Numbered from the stretch's first letter, positions 1 through 8,894 are shown. The stretch: DNA of 64,000 nucleotides from an uncultured Desulfobulbus sp. (GCF_963664075.1 NZ_OY760916.1:4374710-4438709); one strand, 5' to 3'. The notes: generated from the sequence alone by a model not told the origin. Program-made: numbers and translations.

Positions 1-1
1 G

Positions 2-3000
2 CTGGCGGTTACCCAGTCTGATGTCCTCCCCGGGGCAAGTATTCGTGCCGCCGCTCAAATCGGCTCACTGGGGAATGATCTGCAGGTCTATCTGCTCCCT
101 GAAGAAAAACTCCAGCTCCGGCAGGATAAAGCCAGTTATGTGGTGCACAAGCGTCACTCCGTTTTTCTGGAGGCAAAAAAGATGGCTGATGGCTGGGGCT
201 GGTTTGATATCACCGCCCCCCTGGAACCGGGGAGATATCTGCTGGCCGGATACAGTGCCAGGCATTTAGTTGCCGCTGTGCCGATTCTGGTCGTTCCCCG
301 TCCTGAGGTGCAAGCGGAGATTGTTTGTGCACCGGGAGAGTACGAAACCGGGCAGCCGTATGCCTTTAAACTTTTCCCTCCGGCAGGGGGGATGCAGTCG
401 GGAAGTGTTGCTCTCTATACCGGGGATAAGGTGGTGCAAAAACGCAATGTCTCGTTGTCTTACATGGATTTTCCCTTGACCATGCAGGGGCCTCAGGCGC
501 CGGGGAGCTATTCCCTCCGCTATTTGGTCCGGGGCTCTGGTCAAAAAGACCAGGTCATGGTCGCGGAACAGCAGCTTCTTTTTGTGGAGCATGCGGCATT
601 GGCGCAGCCCGATTTTGCAGCTCAGGCTGAAGCTGTTCACCCGGAGGCTGTGGCTGCTTTCCAGCAAAAATCTGCCCTGTTGGCAAGCGGATTGGTCGAA
701 TTTGCCACATTTAAACAGCAGGTTGCCCCTGAAGAAGAGGTGCTGATCAGTTACCAGCTGCCCCCCGGAGTTCCTGCCTGCATGCTGCTGGTGCCGCGGG
801 GACTGGCAGCGGACTCGCTTGCTTCCTCCCTCAAAGGGGCGGTGCAGGTACACGAGCTGAACCCCAAAAAAGATGTGTTTACCTTGCGGGCGCCCAAATC
901 CGGGCAATGGGATATCTGCTTGTATGACAGCCTCCAGTGGACCAAGGCGGGGGCTCCTGCCTTGTTGACAACCCTGCCCTTGGATGTGGTTGGAGAAGAG
1001 CCCGCACGGCAGCTCGTTCACGCTCAGGCAGCCTTTGCCCAAGGTGCGCTGGTGCTGCGGATGCGGGCAGAGAGCTCTGATCTTTCCAAGGCGGAGCGAA
1101 CAGTTCGTCTCTTTCCCCAGGAGGTCAATTTTCTCCGGAACGACTCGGCTGCGGTTGGCTCGACAGTCTTGGAGCCGCTGGTCGATGGCTGGTACCAGGG
1201 CAGTCTGCAGCTCGATCTACCTCCCGGAAGCTACCAGCTTCGTTTAGCCGATGCTCCCCTGGCCTCAGCCCTTGAGGTTGTGCAGAATCCTTCCCTGGAT
1301 AAAAAGGCCTCAGCCAGGCTGCAGGGCAACATCCGGGAGTTGATGCCCCAGCAACTGGTGGAGGTGGATTTTGCTCCAGCCTCAGCCTGGAAAGAAGGCT
1401 GGGCCTGGGCTTGGGCGAAAAAGAATGACCAAGGCGACTTTGTTTTTCTGCAGCAGCCCCAGTCAGTGAAAGAAGGGAGTGAGCAGGTTGTGCGCAAAGC
1501 GATCAAGCTGCCGCAAAACATTGGTCAGTACCAGCTCTGTCTCTGGAAAAAGACTGACAAGCCCACCTATGCCAGTTTGCCCCAGGATGCGGTACGGGTC
1601 GTGGTCGATCTTGCCCTGCCCAGTGCTTATCTCCAGGCGCATCAGCCCAAGGTGGAGCTGCGGTCTTACTTTGCTGCCGATGACCGTCTCTATGCAGATA
1701 TGTATACCGATGGGACCTATATCGCGCGCAAGGATTATGATACTTCCGCCTGGATTGGTCTCTTGCCGGGGCAACCAGCGGCAGCAACACTGGATGCAGC
1801 AAGCGCCAAAAAACTAGCGCTCTGGTCCAAGACACTCAGCGGGAAAGATCAGGGGAAAATGAGTCTGCACACGCCCAAAGAACCGGGTGCCTATCAGCTG
1901 GTCATGTTTGATGGTGCAAAGAATGGCACCCTGGTTTTTCAACAAACACTTACATTACACCAGGCGGATATGGACCAGCTGAACCGGGCCGCCGAATTGG
2001 AGGCTGGCGCCTTGCTTGAGGCCCTGCCAGCCCCTGAAAAGGAGCAGGAGGCGGTTAAAGAAGCGATCAGAAACCAGTATAAAGAGCAGCTGGAGGTGCC
2101 TAGTTTGCGACCTGCCCCAATGAGTTCGGCACTGCTGAAGCAGTTTCAGGGAAGCTGGCAGGAAAAAAAATCGTTGTTTTTTGCGGAAACAATTCTGAGG
2201 TTGCTCGGGCCACAGTCGGCCTGTGCGGCGACCGGGGAAAAGGATTGCGAGGCTGATATTGATCTGGCTATTGCCAAGATGCGCAAGGTCAACATTAACT
2301 TCGGCGATGGGGTCAATGTGCGTCAGGTAGTCAGTGAACTTGCCACCAGCATGGCATCGGACCTGGTTATGGGGCAAAAGCATATTGCCCAGGCCAAGCA
2401 GTACTACGATAAAACCAAGGGCTATTACGAGCAGGCCATGCAGCTTAAGGCCGGAGTGGAAAAAAACGGCTGGCAGGAAACGGTCGAGGGGGCGCTCTGG
2501 AATTCGACCCAGGCCATGCTTAACTCCTGTGTCACCGATGGCTGCCTCTCGAAACTGGGGCGAAAGGCTATAGAGTATAAACTCAAAGGATATAACCCCA
2601 CCAAGATGACCAGGGCCCAGCAAGAGGCCTGGAAGCATGAGTACACCCGCATGGTCGTGCTTTTGGACGAAACAGACCTGCGGGCTCTTGAGGCCAAAAC
2701 CGCAAAATTTGCCACCCTGGCAGGTGAGTTGTCTGTACCTGATCCTGGCAGCAAGGCCAAAGAGATGGCCAAGGCTGCGGCGATCAATACCATGAAGGCT
2801 GTGACCCTGTCCATGGCCAGCAAGATGCCGGGGTATAAGGCACTCCAAGCCTATTATGAGACGCTGAATGTCCTGCGCGGTGCCCTGATAGACAATGAAA
2901 CGGTCGAGTTTATGGATGCCTACCGCAAATTACGCAAGGAAGGCGGAACTATCGCCCAGGTCAATACGATGCTCTCCGGTAAACAGGTCAACTACCTGAT

Positions 3001-3946
3001 GACTTCGCTGCGTCAGCGGATTGAGGCCAATCCAAAGGGATACAAGCAGTATTTGACCGTTGCCAATAACCGCCGGGCGATCAAGGGGGAGGCAATTGAG
3101 CTGAGCGCCGGAGAGATTGATACGGTGATTATGAGCTACATGGAAAAATGGTATCAGCAGGAGCTGGCAGATTCAAAGAAGGACCGTTATTACCAGGAGA
3201 TGAAAGATGCCTGGTTTGCAAGTAAATGTCGCCATGATGCCTACAGCGCTGCAGTGAAAAAAAAGACAGTTACCGGCACCATGAGTGAGCTGGGGAGTCA
3301 TGTGACCAGCTCGCTGACGGGGCTGCTTAGTGGAGAGCAAACCTACTCATCAATACCTTGTACACGCAAGGCAGAGGTTTTTAAAAATTTTCTCAACCTG
3401 CGCGGGCAGATTATCGGCCAGATGGCAGGCTGGCAAAATGGCAAGGCAAAGGCCTGTCGCCTGGGTACGGTGGAGAATAACCGTTTACTTGATCAGCTGA
3501 CCTGCCAGGCATTAACGGCCCCGGAGACGTATAAAAATACCATGCTCTCCAATGCCGAGGCCTGCGGTGCTTTACCGGGGCCCCTGCCAGCAAAGACGGA
3601 TCCAAAATTGAAGCAGTTGTCCCAGAAAAGCGGGCATACCCTTGAGGTGCTGTTGCGCGTCAGTGGAAACACGGACCTCAGTCAGTGTCTGTGTAACCGC
3701 CATTCGGTGATGGGGAGTGGATGTTATTATCACCCAGAGCCCACCAAAGGATCCAGCCCAGCATGCGATAATCCGGGCCCCCCCTGTATGCAGGGAAATT
3801 GGGGCTGCGCGCGCCTGCATCCGGCCACGGATCGGGCTAGCCTGGAGGCCTGTGGGTTTGCAGAGGCAATGCGTGATTTTCGCAAGAAAGACAGTAAGCA
3901 GTACAAGAAGTGGCTGCAGTGGCGGAAGAAGTATATGCAGCAGTAA
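2..3946 (+). CDS. Large beta-sandwich / helical envelope protein, 5' end outside window
   Basis: The reading frame is open from base 2 with no stop, so the gene begins before the window; 1314 codons are visible. I do not recognise the family. The first ~600 residues repeat a strand motif of the type PGxYxLR (for example APGSYSLRY, PPGSYQLRL, EPGAYQLVM), suggesting a row of Ig-like beta-sandwiches. The next ~450 residues are Lys/Ala/Glu-rich and probably helical. The last ~110 residues are Cys-rich (motifs SQCLCNRH, GSGCYYH, PPCMQGNWGC) and end in a basic tail. Paired cysteines suggest an exported, disulfide-bonded protein; this is inference because the signal peptide is not visible. GTG at 140 is an internal codon, not a start. 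Confidence 0.8.
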   Translation: MAVTQSDVLPGASIRAAAQIGSLGNDLQVYLLPEEKLQLRQDKASYVVHKRHSVFLEAKKMADGWGWFDITAPLEPGRYLLAGYSARHLVAAVPILVVPRPEVQAEIVCAPGEYETGQPYAFKLFPPAGGMQSGSVALYTGDKVVQKRNVSLSYMDFPLTMQGPQAPGSYSLRYLVRGSGQKDQVMVAEQQLLFVEHAALAQPDFAAQAEAVHPEAVAAFQQKSALLASGLVEFATFKQQVAPEEEVLISYQLPPGVPACMLLVPRGLAADSLASSLKGAVQVHELNPKKDVFTLRAPKSGQWDICLYDSLQWTKAGAPALLTTLPLDVVGEEPARQLVHAQAAFAQGALVLRMRAESSDLSKAERTVRLFPQEVNFLRNDSAAVGSTVLEPLVDGWYQGSLQLDLPPGSYQLRLADAPLASALEVVQNPSLDKKASARLQGNIRELMPQQLVEVDFAPASAWKEGWAWAWAKKNDQGDFVFLQQPQSVKEGSEQVVRKAIKLPQNIGQYQLCLWKKTDKPTYASLPQDAVRVVVDLALPSAYLQAHQPKVELRSYFAADDRLYADMYTDGTYIARKDYDTSAWIGLLPGQPAAATLDAASAKKLALWSKTLSGKDQGKMSLHTPKEPGAYQLVMFDGAKNGTLVFQQTLTLHQADMDQLNRAAELEAGALLEALPAPEKEQEAVKEAIRNQYKEQLEVPSLRPAPMSSALLKQFQGSWQEKKSLFFAETILRLLGPQSACAATGEKDCEADIDLAIAKMRKVNINFGDGVNVRQVVSELATSMASDLVMGQKHIAQAKQYYDKTKGYYEQAMQLKAGVEKNGWQETVEGALWNSTQAMLNSCVTDGCLSKLGRKAIEYKLKGYNPTKMTRAQQEAWKHEYTRMVVLLDETDLRALEAKTAKFATLAGELSVPDPGSKAKEMAKAAAINTMKAVTLSMASKMPGYKALQAYYETLNVLRGALIDNETVEFMDAYRKLRKEGGTIAQVNTMLSGKQVNYLMTSLRQRIEANPKGYKQYLTVANNRRAIKGEAIELSAGEIDTVIMSYMEKWYQQELADSKKDRYYQEMKDAWFASKCRHDAYSAAVKKKTVTGTMSELGSHVTSSLTGLLSGEQTYSSIPCTRKAEVFKNFLNLRGQIIGQMAGWQNGKAKACRLGTVENNRLLDQLTCQALTAPETYKNTMLSNAEACGALPGPLPAKTDPKLKQLSQKSGHTLEVLLRVSGNTDLSQCLCNRHSVMGSGCYYHPEPTKGSSPACDNPGPPCMQGNWGCARLHPATDRASLEACGFAEAMRDFRKKDSKQYKKWLQWRKKYMQQ

Positions 3947-4015
3947 TCCTGTCCAGTGGCAAGCGCCTGTATCAGATTGTGGGGCACAAGCTCAGCTGAA
4001 GTTGAGTAGTGATCA

Positions 4016-4056
4016 CAAATAAAAAAGGGTTAGATGAGTACTCATCTAACCCTTTC
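4016..4056 (-). terminator. Rho-independent terminator downstream of tRNA-Asn
   Basis: A perfect 16-bp inverted repeat with no extra loop bases (4024-4039 against 4040-4055) is followed on the minus strand by a T-rich run. It lies just past the 3' end of tRNA-Asn and also faces the end of the upstream plus-strand gene, so it may serve both directions. Confidence 0.8.
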
Positions 4057-4064
4057 TATATATA

Positions 4065-4140
4065 TGGCTCCTCGGGAGGGACTCGAACCCCCGACAGGGT
4101 GGTTAACAGCCACCTGCTCTACCTGCTGAGCTACCGAGGA
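4065..4140 (-). tRNA. tRNA-Asn (anticodon GTT)
   Basis: The minus strand gives a 76-nt cloverleaf. The acceptor stem TCCTCGG pairs with CCGAGGA, the D-loop has the GTAGCTCAG type, the anticodon loop is CTGTTAA with GTT (plus-strand 4105-4107), and the T arm contains GGTTCGAGTCC. CCA is encoded at the 3' end (4065-4067). A strong terminator follows. Confidence 0.96.
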
Positions 4141-4269
4141 ATGTAGCTCTGGACTGACTGGCCGTCTGTTGCGACGTCCACGTCATTTCGAGAATGGCTA
4201 TATAGCATGGTGGTGCAGGGGCGTCAATACAAAGTTTGCATTTGAATGCAGATTAGGCGAAAAAATTGT

Positions 4270-5736
4270 TTACGTAGTTTCTGATCTCAGCGGGACTGCT
4301 GGCAGGTTAATTTCAACGACCAACCCCTGCTGGTCAGTCATGTTGTAGATGTGGATGCGCCCACCGTGCTGTTGCACAACCTGGTGGGCAATAGCCAGGC
4401 CAAGTCCTGTCCCGCCACTATTGCGATCTCGCGCTTCTGCAACCCGGAAAAAAGGCTCTTTGAGATTGGGGATTTTGTCCTCCGGGACCCCGGGGCCATG
4501 ATCTCGTACCTGAATAACAGCCCATTGCTGCTGGGCTGTATCTGTTTTACTGAAAAGACGTACGTGGACCTCGGTGTGGGCAAAGGTGTAGTAGGCGCCA
4601 TTACGTATTACATTTTCAATAGCCTGGTGGAGCAGTTCCAATGAACCGATCACCCGTAGTTGTTCCAGATCAAGTACCTTGATCGATTTATGCTGAGTGC
4701 TTGTTTCAAAGCCAACATCATCCGCAATTTCCCGAATGAGTTCAGGCAGTGTAACAGCGGGCGTATCCTTGTCGAGAACAAAGGCTTCGCTGCGAGTCAG
4801 GGAGAGCAGTTGGCCGATGAGGGCATTGAGCCGCTCTGATTCACGGCCGATTCGCGCGAGAATATCATCGTTTTCTGCATTAAATCGTTTTTTTGCCAAC
4901 TCCAGGGCTAGGTTTAACCGGGCCAGCGGGGAACGTAATTCATGAGAAATATCTGAAAGCAGCCGTTTTTGCCCTGTAACCAATCCTTCCATACGTTCCG
5001 CCATGTGGTCAAAATCACGAGCCAGATCACCGATTTCATTACCTGGTTTGCCGAGGCTGGTGCCGATACGGGCGGAGAGATCACCTGCGGCGATCTGGCG
5101 GCTGGTACGACGAAGACGGGCCAGTGGGGCGCTGAAGGAACGCGCCAGCAGGTAGCAGATAATTCCTGCAACTGGGAGGAAGACAAGTAAACGGACCCAT
5201 TTATCCCCCATCAAAAAAACAAGAATTCCTCGCTGTTGCTCAAATTGAGGGGGAGGAGGCATCTTGATGCCCGGAGGAGGACCCATGCGGTGGACACCAA
5301 TGACTTGATAGGGGGCGCCTTGCAGCGAATGCAACTCTTTTGCAACAATGAGTTCTCGTCCATTATCCTGGATATAGATCTGGCGCTCCAGGTCCGTGTG
5401 CCGCAATTCCTCCAGAATGTTAGGCTCAAGAGGGGGAGTAGTTGGGTATATCTGGTTTTCAATGCGCAGGAAGATTTGCGTGTGCATTGACCCCTCGAGT
5501 TCCCGGACATAATCGTTAAAGGCAGCTTCCCCCTGATGCTGCCGCATGATATAGGCAGCCTGTCCCATGAGCCCTACAGAACGGGCAATATTGTTTTGCA
5601 GACGTTGTTGAAAATCCTGACGAAAGGTGTCCACCGAACGACGTGAGATGGAAAACATCACTAGGCCGCTGATTATGCCGGTGAGGAGAATGGTGAAGAA
5701 GAAGCTGAGGAGCAGCCGAACAAAGATGGTGCGCAC
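4270..5736 (-). CDS. cpxA: CpxA-like sensor histidine kinase
   Basis: 488 residues, the usual CpxA size. A first membrane helix lies at residues ~8-30, then a periplasmic sensor segment ~35-178 with a proline-rich stretch near 153-163, a second helix ~181-201 and a HAMP linker. The HisKA motif SDISHELRSPLARL carries phospho-acceptor His265. The ATPase N-box (ENVIRNGAYY) and G boxes (DHGPGVPE, GGTGLGLAIA) are intact. It starts 5 nt after the stop of the CpxR-like regulator, so the pair is one operon. The family senses envelope stress at the inner membrane and phosphorylates its regulator. The cpxA name rests on family resemblance and the CpxR-type box upstream. Confidence 0.88.
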   Translation of the reverse strand: MRTIFVRLLLSFFFTILLTGIISGLVMFSISRRSVDTFRQDFQQRLQNNIARSVGLMGQAAYIMRQHQGEAAFNDYVRELEGSMHTQIFLRIENQIYPTTPPLEPNILEELRHTDLERQIYIQDNGRELIVAKELHSLQGAPYQVIGVHRMGPPPGIKMPPPPQFEQQRGILVFLMGDKWVRLLVFLPVAGIICYLLARSFSAPLARLRRTSRQIAAGDLSARIGTSLGKPGNEIGDLARDFDHMAERMEGLVTGQKRLLSDISHELRSPLARLNLALELAKKRFNAENDDILARIGRESERLNALIGQLLSLTRSEAFVLDKDTPAVTLPELIREIADDVGFETSTQHKSIKVLDLEQLRVIGSLELLHQAIENVIRNGAYYTFAHTEVHVRLFSKTDTAQQQWAVIQVRDHGPGVPEDKIPNLKEPFFRVAEARDRNSGGTGLGLAIAHQVVQQHGGRIHIYNMTDQQGLVVEINLPAVPLRSETT

Positions 5737-5741
5737 GGTGA

Positions 5742-6442
5742 TCAGCCAACAGCGATACAGGAATACATATAGCCAACGCTGCGAATGGTCTTGATTCGTT
5801 CTATACCGTGCACGTGGTGGCCCAATTTTTTGCGCAGACTGCTGATATGGACATCGATAGAGCGGTCAAACATCTCCAATTTGCGGCCTAAGACCTCCTG
5901 TGCCAGATCTTCGCGATTGACCACCTGGCCGATGCGTTTAATGAGCGCATGGAGCAGGGAAAATTCAACGGCGGTCAGGGTAACCTCTACATCGTTTTGA
6001 TAGACAGTTCGTGTTCCCATATCAATGGCGATATCGTCTGCAACGATTTTACCCGGTGCCCCGGTTGGGCTTCCCAATCCATTTTCTCCACGTCGTTGAA
6101 TCGCGCGGATGCGGGCCACCAGCTCACGCGGATTAAATGGTTTGGGCAAGTAGTCATCAGCGCCCATTTCCAGACCAACGATTCGATCAACCTCATCGCC
6201 TCGTGCTGTCAGCATGATCACCGGCATGGCAGAGGGGCGTCGCAGCTGACGCAGTAAATCAAAGCCACTGAATCCTGGTAGCATCACATCCAGTATAAGA
6301 AAGGCATAGTCACCGCTTTGGGCAGCAGTCAGGCCCTCTTGGGCTTTTCATGGATGGCGGCCACATCAAAGCCCTCCTGATCCAGGTAGGTCGTGAGCAG
6401 GTCACAGAGTTCGGTGTCGTCGTCAATAATCAGAATTTTCAT
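5742..6442 (-). pseudogene. cpxR: CpxR-like response regulator, broken by a -1 frameshift
   Basis: The start codon at 6440-6442 opens a receiver domain (MKILIIDDDTELCDLL). This frame stops after HEKPKRA at about 6332. The rest of the receiver (ILDVMLPGFSGFDLL, with the phospho-acceptor Asp), the conserved PKPFNPREL lysine region and a winged-helix OmpR-type DNA-binding domain continue in another frame to 5742. Adding one A to the four-A run (plus-strand T at 6345-6348) rejoins them as HEKAQEGLTAAQSGDYAFLI. The second half has no convincing start or ribosome site. Either the gene is truly broken or the base is a sequence error; the intact kinase next door favours an error or a very recent mutation. 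Confidence 0.85.
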
Positions 6443-6605
6443 GAGCTTTCCATAAGGTTGAGCATAGCCCTGATTTGCAGGTGTTTTGTGTAGATCCGCA
6501 TGCTGCAGTTTGAGCACAGCCGGCACACTACGCCACCGCAAATATGAGCTGGGGACAATTTCAAAGGTCCACCATAGTGTTTCCTGTACAAAGTCTGTTA
6601 GGCAA

Positions 6606-6620
6606 TTTACAGAAGTTTAC
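6606..6620 (-). promoter_or_regulatory. CpxR-type box GTAAA-N5-GTAAA
   Basis: The minus strand reads GTAAA, CTTCT, GTAAA, an exact match to the tandem GTAAA half-sites with 5-base spacing described for CpxR. It lies ~164 nt upstream of the CpxR-like start and in the same intergenic region as the divergent EF-hand gene. Autoregulation of the cpx-like operon is the simplest reading. The rest of this 540-base gap (6443-6984) is AT-rich, with a TATAAT at 6666-6671 lacking a good -35 partner. Confidence 0.55.
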
Positions 6621-6873
6621 AATAATTTTCTGAGAGTTAACAAGCAAATCTCCTTAATATACCGATATAATCTTATGTGTACCTGGAGTGGGGATCAACG
6701 TGAAAAATTGTCTGGTCTGCAGAAAGTCGATCGGGACTGCACTTTGTTCTAACCTACAATGGTGCTGCTATAAGCAGAATCACATTGTTGACATGAAAGG
6801 CTTTGATTGTTGCGTAGTGTTACCCCAAAACAACCAAATACGCATAAAGTGCCTCTTTGTTCACGACGAAGCG

Positions 6874-6978
6874 AGAGGTAACCCGCAGTAGGCGGGGAAA
6901 ACCATGTTAACTCCGTTTTTTGCACAGGCATGACGCCAACGGTGGAAAGCGGAGAGAAACAAATACGTCATAAGGAGG
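6874..6978 (+). promoter_or_regulatory. Possible structured 5' leader of the EF-hand gene
   Basis: Two stems can be drawn before the start codon: CCCGC (6882-6886) with GCGGG (6892-6896), flanked by GGT/ACC, and CTCCG (6911-6915) with CGGAG (6950-6954). A strong Shine-Dalgarno AAGGAGG (6972-6978) follows, six bases before ATG 6985. I could not match the sequence to a known riboswitch core, so this is only a candidate structured leader. Confidence 0.3.
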
Positions 6979-6984
6979 TGTAGT

Positions 6985-7664
6985 ATGTCGGTCTTCAGTA
7001 TAGGCGGTAGTGTCAGTGGGTACTCCGTTGGGCAGATGATGTCCAATATGCAGACCCGAGGCTCTTCTGCAAATGAAGAGGCGCAGAAGAAGCCAGATTT
7101 TACAGAACTTGTTTCTACGTTGGATGCGGATGAGAGCGGCAGCCTGGATACAGATGCCGAAATTCAATCGCTTGCCGAAGCGTTGGGCTATGATACCGGA
7201 GTATCTGAGGAGTTAACGGCGTTTCTCACCTCCTATGATACGGATGAAAGCGGGACCATCAGTAAGGATGAGGCGGTAGCAGCGCTGGAAGCTAATGGCC
7301 CGCAGGGGCCTCTTTTGAAGAGGATTTCGTCAGTAAGCTTTCTCTAGCTGACGGTGAGGTTTTGGACGAAGAAAGTCTCACAGAACTGGCCAATTTTCTC
7401 AATGAGGCCACAGGCTCGGACTATGACGCTACCTCACTGCTTGAAAAATATGCCAGCACTGCTGTTGGCCTGAGCGCAGATGATGCTGTCGCCGCTATGG
7501 AAGCTAACCGGCCGGAAGGAGGTTCGCCAACTACTGAAAATAACTCGGTGAATACTGTAGCGGTCGAGACCTATATGAACATGCTGAGCATGTCGTCTCT
7601 GGGGGCAGAGAATACCGGTACCATGATGGACATGATGATGGGGCCTTTTAGTGGTATGGCCTAA
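6985..7664 (+). pseudogene. EF-hand calcium-binding protein, split by a -1 frameshift
   Basis: A strong ribosome site precedes ATG 6985. The first part carries two canonical EF-hand loops, DADESGSLDTDAE and DTDESGTISKDE, with acidic residues at positions 1, 3, 5, 9 and 12 as the fold needs. The frame stops at 7347 after unlike residues. The protein continues in another frame as FEEDFVSKLSLADGE to 7664; one extra T in the four-T run at 7313-7316 restores it. The second part resembles the first (LTELANFLNEATG against IQSLAEALGYDTG; SADDAVAAMEAN against SKDEAVAALEAN), so the protein arose by internal duplication and its second EF-hand pair has decayed. No signal peptide is evident. The C-terminus is Met-rich. 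Confidence 0.8.
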
Positions 7665-7680
7665 CCCGCGAATTTTGGGC

Positions 7681-7707
7681 TGAATCCTTGACCTCACGGA
7701 TTCAGGC
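7681..7707. repeat. Short hairpin carrying the 13-mer CCTGAATCCGTGA
   Basis: CTGAATCC and GGATTCAG face each other across a short loop just after the EF-hand gene. The bottom strand (7694-7706) reads the same 13 bases found at 17684-17696, pointing to a small dispersed repeat family. Confidence 0.45.
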
Positions 7708-7744
7708 TTGAGTCTCAAGCGGGCAGGATGCCTGCTGCAAACGC

Positions 7745-7788
7745 AAAAAAAGCGCTGCTCTCGACTTTTCGGAAAGCAGCGCTTTTTT
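7745..7788. terminator. Bidirectional terminator
   Basis: AGCGCTGCT and AGCAGCGCT form a stem with a ~15-nt loop, preceded by seven A and followed by six T. It separates the plus-strand EF-hand gene from the convergent prmA and can stop transcription both ways. Confidence 0.85.
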
Positions 7789-7817
7789 CTATGCGCAAAT
7801 AGGTTTGTAATAGCCCA

Positions 7818-8738
7818 TTATCGGCGGTCAAACTGAAGCGAAACCCACTCGTCGGTGTATTTTCTGTTGAGGATCCTGCAACCGAGTTCTTCATACTTTT
7901 GGATGATATTCTCTTCCTGAATACCGCTGAGGATGCCAGCCAGGACCAAATGACCACCTTGCGCTGTCCGTTGTACCAGGGTTGGAGCCATGGCAATAAG
8001 GACATCGTGGACAATGTTGGCAATGACCAGGGGAAAGGTTTCTGTAACTTCTTCAACCGGAGTGGTACGCACGGCAATACGTTCAGCCAGCCCATTATGC
8101 GCAATGTTTTCCAGGGCGACACGGACTGCCTCGGGGTCATTGTCAATGGCAAGGGCATGACGAGCTCCAAAGAGGAGGGAGGCCATGGCAAGAATACCTG
8201 TTCCCGTACCGACATCAAATGCTGATGAGGCTTGAATCTGGCTCATGCTGTCCTGAATCAGTGCCAGTGCCATCTGGGTAGAGGCGTGTTGTCCCGTTCC
8301 AAAGGCCATGCCCGGATCCATCTCAATGACCTGCTGGTTGTCCGCTGGGGTAAATTCTTCCCAGGAGGGCTTGATGATCAGACCGGGAACGATCTCAAAG
8401 GGCTTAAAGTACTGTTGCCAGCTTGTCGCCCAATCCTCATCGGCCATGAGTGCTGTCGTAAAGGCGGGCAGGGGAGCCGCATAGAGGGCAAAAAGCTCGC
8501 TAAGTTGCGGCTGCACCTCGGACATAACCGATTCCACGCTCACCTCTTCGCCATTATCATTTGTCCCAAGTTGGAAAAAACCGCTAATGGTGGCCCCTTC
8601 ATCGGTTTCTGGACTTTGCTCAACGCCCGACCCGCTGAGTATACCGAGTAAATCAGAGGCTGGTTCCAGCAGGGGAAGAGGGCAAAGGAAAGAAAGTTTC
8701 AGCCATTGGCTGGTGCTGTTTTGTGCGTTGTCTGTCAT
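7818..8738 (-). CDS. prmA: Ribosomal protein L11 methyltransferase PrmA
   Basis: SAM-dependent enzyme that methylates lysines of ribosomal protein L11 in the cytoplasm. The C-terminal Rossmann domain shows the SAM loop FDVGTGTGILAMASLLFG, the acidic ribose-binding turn ALAIDNDPEAV, and VIANIVHDVLIAMAP where the family has its NI motif. The substrate-side segment MDPGMAFGTGQHASTQM is typical of PrmA. I favour the start MTDNAQ at 8738 because the family begins shortly before the first strand (WLKLSF); an in-frame ATG at 8777 would add 13 residues. Stands alone, convergent with the EF-hand gene. Confidence 0.92.
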   Translation of the reverse strand: MTDNAQNSTSQWLKLSFLCPLPLLEPASDLLGILSGSGVEQSPETDEGATISGFFQLGTNDNGEEVSVESVMSEVQPQLSELFALYAAPLPAFTTALMADEDWATSWQQYFKPFEIVPGLIIKPSWEEFTPADNQQVIEMDPGMAFGTGQHASTQMALALIQDSMSQIQASSAFDVGTGTGILAMASLLFGARHALAIDNDPEAVRVALENIAHNGLAERIAVRTTPVEEVTETFPLVIANIVHDVLIAMAPTLVQRTAQGGHLVLAGILSGIQEENIIQKYEELGCRILNRKYTDEWVSLQFDRR

Positions 8739-8894
8739 GGTTTCTCGAAGTATAGGGGGCTGTAATGCATGCAGCATGGTAGGAACTCTTTTTGTACGTC
8801 TATATTACCCTGATTGCAGACGGTCCGCGAGGCTTTCCTCAGGCAATGATAGACGGGGCGGGGGCGCCATCAGGTGGGCAGGCCAAATTGGTGA

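Noticed and set aside
1955-2848. 297-codon open frame antisense to the first large gene
   Set aside because: Shadow frame; His/Gln-rich composition typical of antisense reading, no ribosome site.
6861-6960. c-di-GMP (GEMM) riboswitch before the EF-hand gene
   Set aside because: The conserved core (the GACGCAAAGCC-type segment and its tetraloop receptor) is not present; only generic stems remain.
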